Shown here: piece after piece, positions 47,586 to 55,686 of the stretch
How the letters are laid out: the number at the start of each line of letters is the position of its first letter
Position numbering within the stretch: position 1 is the first letter of the stretch
Assembly (NCBI GenBank): GCA_001464585.1
Contig: LNFF01000006.1
Span: 1-64,000, forward strand
Direction: 5' to 3'
Length of the DNA: 64,000 nt
Source of the DNA: Gammaproteobacteria bacterium Ga0077554
GTDB lineage: Bacteria > Pseudomonadota > Gammaproteobacteria > Ga0077554 > Ga007554
Program-made: the position numbers and the translations under genes
The notes under the pieces: model-generated
Seen by the model: the letters and a program-made list of their open reading frames with translations, nothing else
What the model was told of the DNA's origin: nothing
The model's database searches: none

Positions 47586-47832
47586 ACCGATTGAGGCCAG
47601 AATCATTCAAGACATTCTTCCTCCACCTGAAGAGCTTGCTTTCCGGGAGGAAGGGGTAAAAGTTACCATCGCCCTTAGCAAGAAGAGCATTGAGTTTTTC
47701 AAGTCTGAGGCAACCAAACACCATACCCAATATCAGCGCATGATCCGCAGGCTTATTGATGCCTATGTGGACACCTACGATAAACCTCTAACACCGCGCT
47801 CAACGCGTACTACCCGCAAGCGGACATCATAG
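47557..47832 (+). CDS. CopG/BrnA-like antitoxin, orphan
   Basis: A 91-aa protein. The C-terminal half carries a ribbon-helix-helix-like region (GVKVTIALSKKSIEFFKSEA, YQRMIRRLIDAYVDTY) and a basic tail (RSTRTTRKRTS). The N-terminal half probably binds the toxin. ATG 47557 lies inside the remnant of a BrnT gene, so the toxin partner is lost and this copy is an orphan. A truncated second copy of its 3' part lies at 48881. Confidence 0.75.
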   Translation: MSAKIKYTDEPIEARIIQDILPPPEELAFREEGVKVTIALSKKSIEFFKSEATKHHTQYQRMIRRLIDAYVDTYDKPLTPRSTRTTRKRTS

Positions 47833-47838
47833 AGAGGG

Positions 47839-47902
47839 TGTCATCTCGACCGCAGGGAGAGATCTTAATGACCAAGGATCTCTCCCTGCGGTCGAGATGA
47901 CA
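47839..47902. repeat. Near-perfect long hairpin of the ATGACA repeat family
   Basis: Two 26-bp arms (TGTCATCTCGACCGCAGGG... and complement) are perfect inverted repeats around a 12-nt centre. An almost identical copy lies at 49934. This is the best preserved form of the family in the window. Confidence 0.9.
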
Positions 47903-48066
47903 GTGCAGCCAGAAGTTCATTGGCAAGTGAGTGGCCGGATGGAATAAAATGAAATCCGGGGGACACTTCTGCCCCGGCACGTCGGTAACACATCGGTGCA
48001 TTCACCCCTGTTAATGTTGGGCTATCAAGCTTGCCATTTTTGTATATGATGATAACATACGTTAAC

Positions 48067-48381
48067 ATGATCGACTTTGCACGAGTAATCGGTTTCGACT
48101 GGGACGAAGGCAACGCCCGCAAGAGTGCGGACAAGCATAACGTTAGCCAGGCAGAAGCCGAACAAGCTTTTTTCAATGAACCGCTGTTGCTGGCGCCCGA
48201 CTTGAAGCATAGCCAGCAGGAGTTGCGTTGCCACGCGCTTGGCAAGACCGACGATGGCAGATTTCTGCATATTACCTTCACGTTGCGTGCCGCCGACACC
48301 TTGATCCGTGTAATTTCTGCCCGCGACATGCACCACAACGAGAGGAGCTTCTATGACCAAGCCAAAAAAGACGCCACCTGA
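48067..48381 (+). CDS. brnT: BrnT-family toxin
   Basis: A 104-aa ribonuclease-type toxin of the BrnT family. Typical features are GFDWDEGNARKSADKHNVSQAEAEQAF, the ELRCHALGKTDDGRFLHITFTLR beta-strands and LIRVISARDMHHNERSFY. ATG 48067 is chosen as the family homology begins there. The next gene overlaps its end by 29 bp and encodes the antitoxin, so this looks like an intact module. BrnT proteins cut RNA and are neutralised by BrnA. Confidence 0.88.
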   Translation: MIDFARVIGFDWDEGNARKSADKHNVSQAEAEQAFFNEPLLLAPDLKHSQQELRCHALGKTDDGRFLHITFTLRAADTLIRVISARDMHHNERSFYDQAKKDAT

Positions 48382-48625
48382 ATTTAAGACCGAAGCTGAG
48401 GAACGTACCTTTTGGGAGAGCCATGATTCCAGTGGCTATGTGGACTGGAGCCAAGCCAAGGCAACGCGCCTCCCTAATCTAAAGCCATCTACGAAAACCA
48501 TCTCGTTACGTTTGCCTATGGCGCTCCTGGAACGCATCAAGATCGAGGCGAACAAGCGGGACGTGCCTTATCAATCGCTGATTAAAGCATGGCTCGCTGA
48601 GGACGTAGATAAGCATCGGTTCTGA
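48353..48625 (+). CDS. BrnA/CopG-type antitoxin
   Basis: A 90-aa antitoxin with N-terminal toxin-binding region (FKTEAEERTFWESHDSSGYVDWSQAKA) and a ribbon-helix-helix domain (PSTKTISLRLPMALLERIKIEANKRDVPYQSLIKAWL). It overlaps the BrnT toxin gene. The AGGAG within the toxin gene (48340s) serves as its ribosome site. The pair is expected to autoregulate by antitoxin binding to its own promoter. Confidence 0.88.
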   Translation: MTKPKKTPPEFKTEAEERTFWESHDSSGYVDWSQAKATRLPNLKPSTKTISLRLPMALLERIKIEANKRDVPYQSLIKAWLAEDVDKHRF

Positions 48626-48657
48626 TAGTATTGTCGTCCATTCTTCATTCAGCGCTA

Positions 48658-48780
48658 ACACCGAAACTATAGGGTGTCATAGATGGCATCGTCGTCCTTG
48701 TCCCAGATTTTGGCGAAAGCGGTTTCTGAAGCGCCAGAGAAATCCCGCCGCAAACGTTTGTCCTGATCGCGTTGTTGTAA
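48658..48780 (-). pseudogene. Truncated duplicate of the antitoxin gene at 50538
   Basis: The minus strand encodes LQQRDQDKRLRRDFSGASET through KDDDAIYDTL and a stop. This is nearly identical to the C-terminal half of the antitoxin at 50538-50738; the DNA match also continues past the stop. The first half is missing, replaced by the TGGCATGAATCACCCGC repeat. It is a partial segmental duplication. Confidence 0.85.
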
Positions 48781-48792
48781 TAGGTACTTGGT

Positions 48793-48881
48793 CTGGCATG
48801 AATCACCCGCAAAGCAAACGTAGCCGGATGAAGTAGAGCATGTCCGCGTGGGCACAGAAGACGTGCCCACCCTACCGGACT
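48793..48881. repeat. Repeat of about 90 bp, copy 1 of 3
   Basis: The unit starts CTGGCATGAATCACCCGCAA, includes GTAGCCGGATGAAGTAGAG and ends CGTGCCCACCCTACCGGACT. Further copies are at 50090-50177 and 50797-50886. The copies flank or join the toxin-antitoxin modules. Confidence 0.85.
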
Positions 48882-49076
48882 TTCCGGGAGGAAGGGGTAA
48901 AAATTACCATTGCCCTTAGCAAGAAGAGCATCGAGTTTTTCAAGTCTGAAGCAACCAAGCGCCATACCCAGTATCAGCGCATGATCCGCAGGCTTATTGA
49001 TGTCTATGTGGACACCTATGATAAACCCTTGGCATCGCGCTCAACGCGTACCACCCGCAAGCGGACATCCGGCTAA
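48881..49076 (+). pseudogene. Truncated duplicate of the CopG-like antitoxin at 47557
   Basis: From TTTCCGGGAGGAAGGGG to the stop this segment repeats 47641-47832 with few changes (for example V for A in RRLIDVYVDTY). The first 28 codons are missing; the 90-bp repeat abuts the break. It is therefore a 5'-truncated copy without a proper start. Confidence 0.85.
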
Positions 49077-49254
49077 AAACAATTTGTCATCTCGACCGGA
49101 TTGCATCTGGGCTACGCTTGCCGCCTCGGCACGCCGGTAACGCATCGGTGCATTCACCCCTATCCATGTTGGGCTTCATTGCATTCAACCCACCCTGCCG
49201 AACTCAAGTGTGTTGAAGAGGTTCGTGTGTGGAGTGACTCAGGAGCCTATCGTA

Positions 49255-49307
49255 GAGTTAAGGGGCACGCCGTTTTACGGCGCGTCCGCTTGAACGCCGC
49301 GTTAGAC
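49255..49307 (-). repeat. attC-like integron recombination site, incomplete
   Basis: On the minus strand GTCTAACGCGGCGTTCAAGC, GGACGCGCCG-TAAAA-CGGCGTG and CCCCTTAACTC follow the order of a class 1 type attC (R'', L'', central hairpin, L'). The final GTTRRRY (R') is not present, so the site is truncated. It lies at the 3' end of the BrnA-like gene, where a cassette's attC is expected. Confidence 0.6.
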
Positions 49308-49524
49308 CAGCCGACAATTTTGCAAACTCGACTACTGAGCGTAGGGCGGCATTGACTGATGCTGAATCAGGAAAGGACTTGGCCAATTCAGGATCAACAA
49401 GTACCAGATTTGATCCCTCAACCTTCAAGCGATGGGCATAACGTCCGCGTTTTGCCTTGGAGAAATCAAAATCATATTCAGGGCGCAAGTCATCGCCTGG
49501 TTCATTTGGTGTTTTAGGTTTCAT
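49258..49524 (-). CDS. BrnA-like antitoxin with attC-encoded tail
   Basis: An 88-aa partner of the BrnT-like toxin encoded just upstream (11-bp overlap). The N-terminal DLRPEYDFDFSKAKRGRYAHRL segment resembles antitoxins of this class, which bind toxin and operator; SFPDSASVNAALRSVV follows. The last 18 or so residues (LTRRSSGRAVKRRAP) are encoded by an attC-like element, so the native C-terminus was replaced or extended when the cassette formed. Function as an antitoxin is inferred from the neighbour. Confidence 0.78.
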   Translation of the reverse strand: MKPKTPNEPGDDLRPEYDFDFSKAKRGRYAHRLKVEGSNLVLVDPELAKSFPDSASVNAALRSVVEFAKLSAGLTRRSSGRAVKRRAP

Positions 49525-49783
49525 AGCGTTTTCTCTCTTTGTTGGTTGCTACCCGGGCACTAATAATTCGGATTGTACCGCCTCGTTCAGTGTGGGAGAC
49601 CACCAGTAATTTTCCATCAACCCCCAGTCCGTAAGTGATTAGTCGAGCCTCTCCTCGGGAATGATCGGGGTCAGGAAACGTCGCTGACAGATCGTCCTCG
49701 AAGGCTCGCGCTGCTGCCTCAAAGGAGACGCCGTGCTTTCGCAGATTTGCTTCAGCCTTTTCGAGATTCCATTCAAATTTCAT
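49514..49783 (-). CDS. brnT: BrnT-family toxin, second module
   Basis: An 89-aa BrnT-type toxin: KFEWNLEKAEANLRKHGVSFEAAARAFEDD, DPDHSRGEARLITYGLG and TIRIISARVATNKERKRYE are family features. Its start lacks a clear Shine-Dalgarno, as is common for genes carried in integron cassettes. Its 3' end overlaps the antitoxin gene. It is not closely similar to the BrnT at 48067, so it was acquired separately. Confidence 0.88.
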   Translation of the reverse strand: MKFEWNLEKAEANLRKHGVSFEAAARAFEDDLSATFPDPDHSRGEARLITYGLGVDGKLLVVSHTERGGTIRIISARVATNKERKRYET

Positions 49784-49933
49784 GGGGCAATTTTAGCGCG
49801 TCTCGGCTGGCTATGTCTATCGGGTGATCTACACGGCCCTAGCTTCTTCAGGCGCGAGCCGAGTTGGTGCAGCGGTGAACATCGCCCTCGGCCGACGTGT
49901 GCATGTTACATTGGAAGCGGCTTAACAAAGGGC

Positions 49934-49998
49934 TGTCATCTCGACTGCAGGGAGAGATCTTACCTCACCAAAGATCTCTCCCTGCAGTCGAGATGACA
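49934..49998. repeat. Near-perfect long hairpin of the ATGACA repeat family, second copy
   Basis: The arms (TGTCATCTCGACTGCAGGG... and complement) are perfect over at least 26 bp. It differs from the copy at 47839 by a compensated base pair (C-G to T-A at arm position 13) and in the loop. A compensatory change suggests that pairing is preserved. Confidence 0.9.
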
Positions 49999-50089
49999 GT
50001 GCAGTCAGAAGCGCATTGGCAAATGGGTAACCCGGATGGAATAAAATGAAATCCGGGAGACATGCGCTTCATCCAGGCTACTTGTTTGG

Positions 50090-50177
50090 CCTGGCATGAG
50101 TCACCCGCAAAGCAAACGTAGCCGGATGAAGTAGAGTATGGCCGCGTGGGCACAAAAACGTGCCTACCCTACCAGAC
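50090..50177. repeat. Repeat of about 90 bp, copy 2 of 3
   Basis: Matches 48793-48881 with several substitutions (CTGGCATGAGTCACCCGC..., CGTGCCTACCCTACCAGACT). It lies just past the end of the MazF/PemK-type toxin gene. Confidence 0.8.
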
Positions 50178-50203
50178 TTCACAAAAAACGTTCAGCCCAA
50201 CGG

Positions 50204-50551
50204 CTACGCGTGCGCACCCAGAATTTTCTGAAGCACGCTACCCAGGTGATCGCGGTCGGCGGTTGACAACTGTCCCATACCCCTGACGATCTGGCTTTTC
50301 TCCAGTGTGGCAATCAAGGGCTTGAGCATGGAGGGTTTGACCAAACCCGCGGTCTGCCAGTCTTGCAGAAGGGCTTCGCCAGTGGCAAGTTCGGTTTTGA
50401 TCTGGCTGGTAATGGCCATCAATATCACGTCAGGCCGCGCCTGTTGGTAGGCGGAGCTACTGATGATCACGGCGGGGCGTTTCTTGGTCGCTTGCAGGTT
50501 AGTGAATGGAAAGGCCACCAACACCACATCACCGAAACTATAGGGTGTCAT
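50204..50551 (-). CDS. MazF/PemK-family toxin
   Basis: A 115-aa mRNA interferase of the PemK/MazF fold. It starts MTPYSFGDVVLVAFPFTNLQATKKRPAVIIS, the standard MazF opening with a conserved Arg-Pro, and has VILMAITSQI. ATG 50551 is selected; two further ATGs upstream (50560, 50569) lie inside the antitoxin gene. The 14-bp overlap with the antitoxin gene upstream shows an intact operon. Confidence 0.88.
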   Translation of the reverse strand: MTPYSFGDVVLVAFPFTNLQATKKRPAVIISSSAYQQARPDVILMAITSQIKTELATGEALLQDWQTAGLVKPSMLKPLIATLEKSQIVRGMGQLSTADRDHLGSVLQKILGAHA

Positions 50552-50738
50552 AGATGGCATCGTCGTCATTGTCCCAGATTTTGGCGAAAGCGGTTTCGGA
50601 AGCGCCAGAGAAATCCCGCCGCAAACGTTTGTCCTGATCGCGTTGTTGTAAAAAGTCGATGAAGTCTTCCACCTCCGCCAATCGGTCGGGTGAGAGATGT
50701 TCTATCTTTTCCAGCACGTGTTGTACCTGCGGATGCAT
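50538..50738 (-). CDS. Antitoxin of the MazF/PemK-type module
   Basis: A 66-aa antitoxin. It has the N-terminal helix pair of this class (LEKIEHLSPDRLAEVEDFIDFL) and a toxin-binding tail (SETAFAKIWDNDDDAIYDTL). ATG 50738 is preferred over TTG 50744, as AAGGAGG lies 7 bases before it. A truncated duplicate of its 3' half is at 48658. Confidence 0.85.
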   Translation of the reverse strand: MHPQVQHVLEKIEHLSPDRLAEVEDFIDFLQQRDQDKRLRRDFSGASETAFAKIWDNDDDAIYDTL

Positions 50739-50796
50739 GTTCAATCCTCCTTAGCAAGTGTAGTGTACGCTGTGCGTACCAGGAATAGGTGCTTGG

Positions 50797-50886
50797 CCTG
50801 GCATGAATCACCCGCAAAGCAAACGTAGCCGGATGAAGTAGAGCATGTCCGCGTGGGCACAGAAGACGTGCCCACCCTACTGGACT
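50797..50886. repeat. Repeat of about 90 bp, copy 3 of 3
   Basis: Almost identical to the copy at 48793 (CTGGCATGAATCACCCGC to CGTGCCCACCCTACTGGACT). It lies upstream of the MazF-type module, so copies 2 and 3 flank that module in direct orientation. Confidence 0.85.
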
Positions 50887-50950
50887 GTTCCAAACACTAC
50901 ATCTAGTGGGTTTGGGAGCTAACCCGATAAGCACGGTTCGTTGGTAATGA

Positions 50951-50978
50951 GTAACCGGATGGAATAAAATGAAATCCG
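50951..50978. repeat. Short CCGGAT...ATCCGG hairpin repeat
   Basis: The unit CCGGATGGAATAAAATGAAA + TCCGGG forms a small hairpin (CCGGAT / ATCCGG). Other copies are near 47935, 50033 and 51083. All four lie between toxin-antitoxin modules and usually follow a GCATTGG or GTAACC context. Confidence 0.75.
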
Positions 50979-51133
50979 GGAGAAATGTGCATGGAGCCAC
51001 AGTTCCCCGAATTCCATTGCATTGCATTCAGCCCAACCTACCGAGCTGGATCAGATTTGATAGCAAATTTTGGCAAACATGGCCCGGATGGCATAAAATG
51101 AAATCCGGGCTAGTTGCTTGTTACCGTAATTTT

Positions 51134-51409
51134 TCAAGATGGATCCGGGTGAGGGGCAGGTAAGTCAAAACGTTCATATCTACCATTGATATCCGCTATG
51201 CAATAGTGTGAACCTATAACTCCGACAATAGAAATATTAGTGATCATTGTTATAGCTTTTACGTCTTTTACGGGAAAAGAGACTTCTTTTCCACGGATTC
51301 GATTTCCTGCTTTATCTGCAATAAATGGTATGCCTTTTTCATCAAATCCAATAGTGAATGGAAGTGGTTCATTCTTTGATGGATGATCGTCGCAATATGG
51401 TTTGTCCAT
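51134..51409 (-). CDS. Small protein of unknown function
   Basis: A 91-aa protein of unrecognised family, probably cytoplasmic. It has a hydrophilic first half (DDHPSKNEPLPFTIGFDEKG) and a mixed second half (VKAITMITNISIVGVIGSHYCIADINGRYERF). ATG 51409 follows AAGGAGAAGA, a strong site, which supports real expression. It lies between the repeat-rich toxin-antitoxin region and the FecR-domain gene. Confidence 0.65.
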   Translation of the reverse strand: MDKPYCDDHPSKNEPLPFTIGFDEKGIPFIADKAGNRIRGKEVSFPVKDVKAITMITNISIVGVIGSHYCIADINGRYERFDLPAPHPDPS

Positions 51410-51486
51410 GACTCTTCTCCTTGTGGTAATAACAATGGTTTTTTTAATAAATACTAAATGCAAACATAAAAATATTAATACTTTTA

Positions 51487-54400
51487 TTAGAAATTCAGCG
51501 TAAGTTTGGCGGCAATCAATCTGCCTATAGGCATCTTTGGATTTGCACTATCCATTTCGAAAAAATTATAATCATTTTTATCTTCCAAGTTTCTCACTTC
51601 TATTGAAGTAATTCCTCTACGCTTAGATAACCTGTAAACTGCGCTTATGTCAAGAATTAAAAATTGATCATTTCCCTCCTGTTGGCGATTAGTCGTGTTG
51701 TCAATGAATGTTCCCTTTTGATCGGTATAGGTTGCTCTCGTTTGTAGTGAAAAGCTTGAAAGATGAAATAAATTAAGAGAAATCGGTACCTTATGGGTGG
51801 CTAGATTGATAACTCCCAGTAGATTATTGCTTACTTCTCGTTTATAGCCTTCGTATTGATATTCAACATTTACTGAGATCCAATTAGAGCGTGATGAATA
51901 TAAATACGCACGACCCATCGTTTCTTTCCAATTGGTGTGGACAACTTCTGTGGTCTGCGATGCCGCGCTTGATACATAGATTGGTATATCCATATCTCTT
52001 TTTGAGAACTCTGCCCCCCCATATAGAGAGTTATAAAGTACCTTATCTATAGCAGCCCCATAGTGACGCGAGTCAGTTGCGCTTCTATCGTCAAAGAATT
52101 GATTAAATCCGGCTACTTGGGTAGGTTCCAAGGTTTGGTTAGTGGTAAGTTCCTTTTTTAGAACCCTAAAAGCTGCTATGCGTAAAGCTGTGGAAGGGGA
52201 TAAATTCCATATAGCACCAAACTTTGGATTAATCTGACTTTTCTCAAAATCACCTTTGTATTTATCCGCGCTAGCGCCAGCTATTATTATAAATGTTGGG
52301 TTATTAAAACGAATGTAGCTATACGCATTGTCGTTCTGAATATCACTATTTGCAAGAGTAGTTGATGATGGTATGAACGGAGAAAATCTGATGGTTCTTG
52401 TGGTCTCCCTATCTAGGCCATAATGGCCTATTCCGCTAGTAAGGGTAAATTTATTGGATCGGAATAAATGCTGCACTTCAGCGATGTACCCATTATCTTG
52501 ATCTGTAATATCCCTTACGATAGGTATACTATCGTAAAATCTATCCTCAGCATTTTGATATATAAGCGATGTGATGACATCCGACGAGGGTGAGAAGGCA
52601 TGTCGTAATCCCATCCGAAAGGTTTCTGACTCCCTGCTTTTTCTAAGTGTTTTCGAAAAGTTATTCGGGTAAAAGCGAAACGGCAAATCCCCACTTTCCT
52701 TGTTTGCATATCTGTATTCAGCTTGTGCACTGGTACTTGGTGATAAGGTAGTTTGAATAAAAAGATTATAAATATCTTGCGTAAGATCGTTGTTTGGGCG
52801 GAACCCATCGGTTTCATAGTGAAATTGCCCCAGACTATAGGACAGCTTTCCTTGTATGCCTGAGACAGCAATATCATTTCCGGTGGTATTATTGTTGCCC
52901 ATAATTCCATTGGCTTGGAATGCGATTCGGTCGCGCGTAAAAAGTGGGTTGAACTCATTAAATCCTGCTCTTGATGGCCCCGCCCCATCTAATATTCCCA
53001 AATTACTTTCCCCCAATTGAGGTTGAATAGGGTTGATGTTGATTGGTTGAAGCAACTGTGCCTGGAGTAGCTCGCTGACACGGGCAATTTCATGGCGGGG
53101 TAATGCGGCATAAGAGTCCGACAGAAAGCGATGCGCGGAATGGTTGGTGGGGTCGGCATTAAGGGATTTCCAGCCTTCGACCAACGCTAATTGTTGGAAT
53201 CCCAAGTCACTGTAGATGCGCGCCTGACTGGCGCTACGCGCCGCCTGATCCTGGTCGAGCAATAGCCGCGAGCGATACACCGCACGGTTATCATTCAGTT
53301 CTATGGATTTTTGCAGGTCTTGCAGCGCTTCCACCGGGCGGTTGGTGCTTTGTTTTAGTATCGCATCATAAAACCACGGAGTAGGGTCTTTGGGGTCGAG
53401 GGTTTTGGCGATGTCGAATTGGCTGGCGGCGAGGGAGTCGCGCTTTTCTTCGTAGTAGGCTTTGCCCATGTAGCTGCGCACCAGCGCGTTGCTGGGATCA
53501 AGCGCGGTGGCGATTTCTATTTCTTCGCGCCCGGCGGCCAGGTCGCCGTCACGGATTTTTGCTAATCCAAGGCCTAGACGTGGCAGCGGGTCGGCCTGGT
53601 CGAGCGTAATGGCTTGCTCAAAGGCCTGCCGGGCGTGTTTGGTTTTGATTTGGGTGAGGTAGACAAAGCCCAAGACGCTTTGGGTGCGTGCCAGATTGGG
53701 ATTGAGCGCGGCGGCTTTGCTGGCAGCCGCAAGCGCGGCGTCAAGATTGCCGGTCATCAGGTGCAGTTCGGCAATGCGCGCCCAGGCGAGGGCGTTGTCA
53801 GGCTCGCTATCTGCGCCGCGCTGCGCGGCATTGATTGCTGCTGGCAGGTTGAAGTTGGCCTGTTGCGCGTAAGACAGCGCCATCCAGGAACCTGCCACTT
53901 GCGGAGCTTGTGCAACGGACTGCTTTGCCAGAGTAAGCGCGGTTTCATGCTGATTCTGTGCCACCGCGATGACAGATTGCAGCGCCAGTGCTATGCCGTC
54001 ATTGGGTGAGATGTCCAGCGCAGTTTTGATGTCTGCACTGGCTTCATTGACGCGGCCGATGTTGAGCAAGAGCGAGGCGCGGTAGCCAAAAAACGCGGCG
54101 GCTGGTGTGTCTGCTGGTGTGTCAATGACGCTGGCAAGTGCATTTTGCATGTCGCCGGATTGGGCGTATTCAATGGATTTGCGTACCTGCGCTTGCCATG
54201 AGGCATCATCGCCACCTTTGAAGTCATCGAGGCGGTAGCTCAATATCGGTGGGTAATGCAACGCCCAGTGTACGGCTTCACGCGGATTAATGGGGATGCT
54301 TGTTACGGGCGCCTGGTCGGCACCAGCGGTGGCGGCTTCGCCACGGCGCAGGGTGACGCGCCCGCTGGGGTTTTCGGCGATGACGCGCCCTTCAAATACC

Positions 54401-54879
54401 GAAACTGTCGTTTTATTTTCTGCAACCTTGACAAAAAATTCGGTGCCATCCACAGCGGCATTCACAAACGGGGTGTCGACCTGGAATTTTTTCGGGGTGC
54501 GGGTGATGACATTGATTGCGCCATCAAGTAATTCCAGCCAGAAGGGTTTGTCAGGCTGCGCTGCGGGGAGCGTTAAAGTGGATTTCTGGCTGAGACGCAG
54601 TACGGTGTTGTTGCGCAGTAACAACGCGGCGCGGCTATGGGCTTGGGTGTGAACCACGCTGCCGGGGCACAGGGTTTGATTGAGTGCTACAGATTGCCAA
54701 GCCGTTTCTGGGGTGAGCCGGGTTTCTACGCGGCCTTCGGTGGAGACGACTTTGGCGACCCAGTCGGCGCACTCATTTGGCGCGGCCGCGCTCATTACTG
54801 GTGCAATAAGGAGTATGCCCACTGTAATTAACCGCCCCCGGTTTTTGATTCTACCCACAGTGATCCCCACAGTGATCAT
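51487..54879 (-). CDS. FecR-domain/TPR/outer-membrane beta-barrel protein
   Basis: A large 1130-aa exported protein. A signal peptide ends near MSAAA (about 35). A FecR-type domain follows (about 60-190: VVSTEGRVETRLTPETAWQ, PKKFQVDTPFVNAAVDGTEF, VTLRRGEAA), then a TPR array (about 225-610) with many repeats of the ALDLQ-N-A-Y type. The last 480 or so residues are rich in alternating strands and end in Phe (AAKLTLNF), as outer-membrane barrels do. This layout would place FecR and TPR in the periplasm with a C-terminal barrel in the outer membrane. It is preceded by a CHASE2 cyclase on the same strand. The role is unknown. Confidence 0.8.
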   Translation of the reverse strand: MITVGITVGRIKNRGRLITVGILLIAPVMSAAAPNECADWVAKVVSTEGRVETRLTPETAWQSVALNQTLCPGSVVHTQAHSRAALLLRNNTVLRLSQKSTLTLPAAQPDKPFWLELLDGAINVITRTPKKFQVDTPFVNAAVDGTEFFVKVAENKTTVSVFEGRVIAENPSGRVTLRRGEAATAGADQAPVTSIPINPREAVHWALHYPPILSYRLDDFKGGDDASWQAQVRKSIEYAQSGDMQNALASVIDTPADTPAAAFFGYRASLLLNIGRVNEASADIKTALDISPNDGIALALQSVIAVAQNQHETALTLAKQSVAQAPQVAGSWMALSYAQQANFNLPAAINAAQRGADSEPDNALAWARIAELHLMTGNLDAALAAASKAAALNPNLARTQSVLGFVYLTQIKTKHARQAFEQAITLDQADPLPRLGLGLAKIRDGDLAAGREEIEIATALDPSNALVRSYMGKAYYEEKRDSLAASQFDIAKTLDPKDPTPWFYDAILKQSTNRPVEALQDLQKSIELNDNRAVYRSRLLLDQDQAARSASQARIYSDLGFQQLALVEGWKSLNADPTNHSAHRFLSDSYAALPRHEIARVSELLQAQLLQPININPIQPQLGESNLGILDGAGPSRAGFNEFNPLFTRDRIAFQANGIMGNNNTTGNDIAVSGIQGKLSYSLGQFHYETDGFRPNNDLTQDIYNLFIQTTLSPSTSAQAEYRYANKESGDLPFRFYPNNFSKTLRKSRESETFRMGLRHAFSPSSDVITSLIYQNAEDRFYDSIPIVRDITDQDNGYIAEVQHLFRSNKFTLTSGIGHYGLDRETTRTIRFSPFIPSSTTLANSDIQNDNAYSYIRFNNPTFIIIAGASADKYKGDFEKSQINPKFGAIWNLSPSTALRIAAFRVLKKELTTNQTLEPTQVAGFNQFFDDRSATDSRHYGAAIDKVLYNSLYGGAEFSKRDMDIPIYVSSAASQTTEVVHTNWKETMGRAYLYSSRSNWISVNVEYQYEGYKREVSNNLLGVINLATHKVPISLNLFHLSSFSLQTRATYTDQKGTFIDNTTNRQQEGNDQFLILDISAVYRLSKRRGITSIEVRNLEDKNDYNFFEMDSANPKMPIGRLIAAKLTLNF

Positions 54880-55318
54880 AAGAACTCACATTCTTTGTTG
54901 GGGAGGAAAGAGATCAAATCTAGCCCTATCATTCTTACTTTCTTCCGCTTCTTTATTGGTGGCAGCGCTTTCCGTGAGATACCAAGAGAATCGTCAAAGT
55001 TATAGGTGACCCCCAGAAAAACTCCAGGGTTGGTGATACCCCTTCTTACAGATCTTCGTGTCTATATCCCCTTCCTGAACGGGAACGGTTTTAAAATGTA
55101 GGGAACAGAATACCACCCCAGGCGTTACAAATAAGTTACAGATGCAGGGTAATATTACCAATGCTGTGGATGCGTTCCCATTTTTCCCTACGCCACCGAA
55201 ATTACGTTGGTTTAAGCGCAGCATGGTGTTGTTGTCATGATGTTGTTTAAACATGCTTATATATATTTAAAAGAAACTTACCGCAGATTATAATTTTTTG
55301 CAATGGTTTTTTATCCTT
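54880..55318. other. 440-bp spacer without a recognised gene
   Basis: No supported gene on either strand. A short minus-strand frame (55000-55254) has no family features. The segment probably holds the promoter of the FecR-domain gene. Confidence 0.4.
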
Positions 55319-55654
55319 AACGTTATTTCGACCGAAGGGAGAAATCCTTGACTCGAATGAATGTGAGAGATCTTCCAGGATTTCTCCCGGCAACTGCTCC
55401 TGCGTTGCTCTACCTTCCGCCATCCATGGCGGTCGCCTTCGGTCGAAATGATAGGGGGTCGCTCGAAATGACCGGGGGTTTGTCATCCCGAACGATAGTG
55501 ACGACTGCAAGGATGCAGGAGGTAGAGCAACGCGCCGGGCAGGACGCCCAAGTGCGGTGAGCGCAGGGATGCGCAAGAACCGCCCGGGAGCAGTTGCCGA
55601 GGGATCCTGGTTTTTATTACAGTGAAAGATTCCCCACTTCGTTCGGAATGATAC
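55319..55654. repeat. Composite of three or more ATGACA-type repeat copies
   Basis: Left end TTATTTCGACCGAAGGGAG pairs with TTCGGTCGAAATGATAG at 55440. A further block, TTGTCATCCCGAACGATAG to TTCGTTCGGAATGATAC, follows. It includes the GGTAGAGCAACGC module in both orientations and a GC-rich unit (AAGTGCGGTGAGCGCAGGG). It appears to be nested insertion of repeat into repeat. Confidence 0.8.
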
Positions 55655-55686
55655 AAAAGGGGATTTTTGCAAGAGGTTGATATGTT

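Noticed and set aside
47839-51115. Possible CRISPR array in the repeat-rich region
   Set aside because: Repeats are irregularly spaced, differ in length, are palindromic over their full length and have no uniform spacers or cas genes nearby.
55000-55254. An 84-codon minus-strand frame upstream of the FecR-domain gene
   Set aside because: No ribosome site, no family motif and mixed composition; it is more likely a promoter or leader region.
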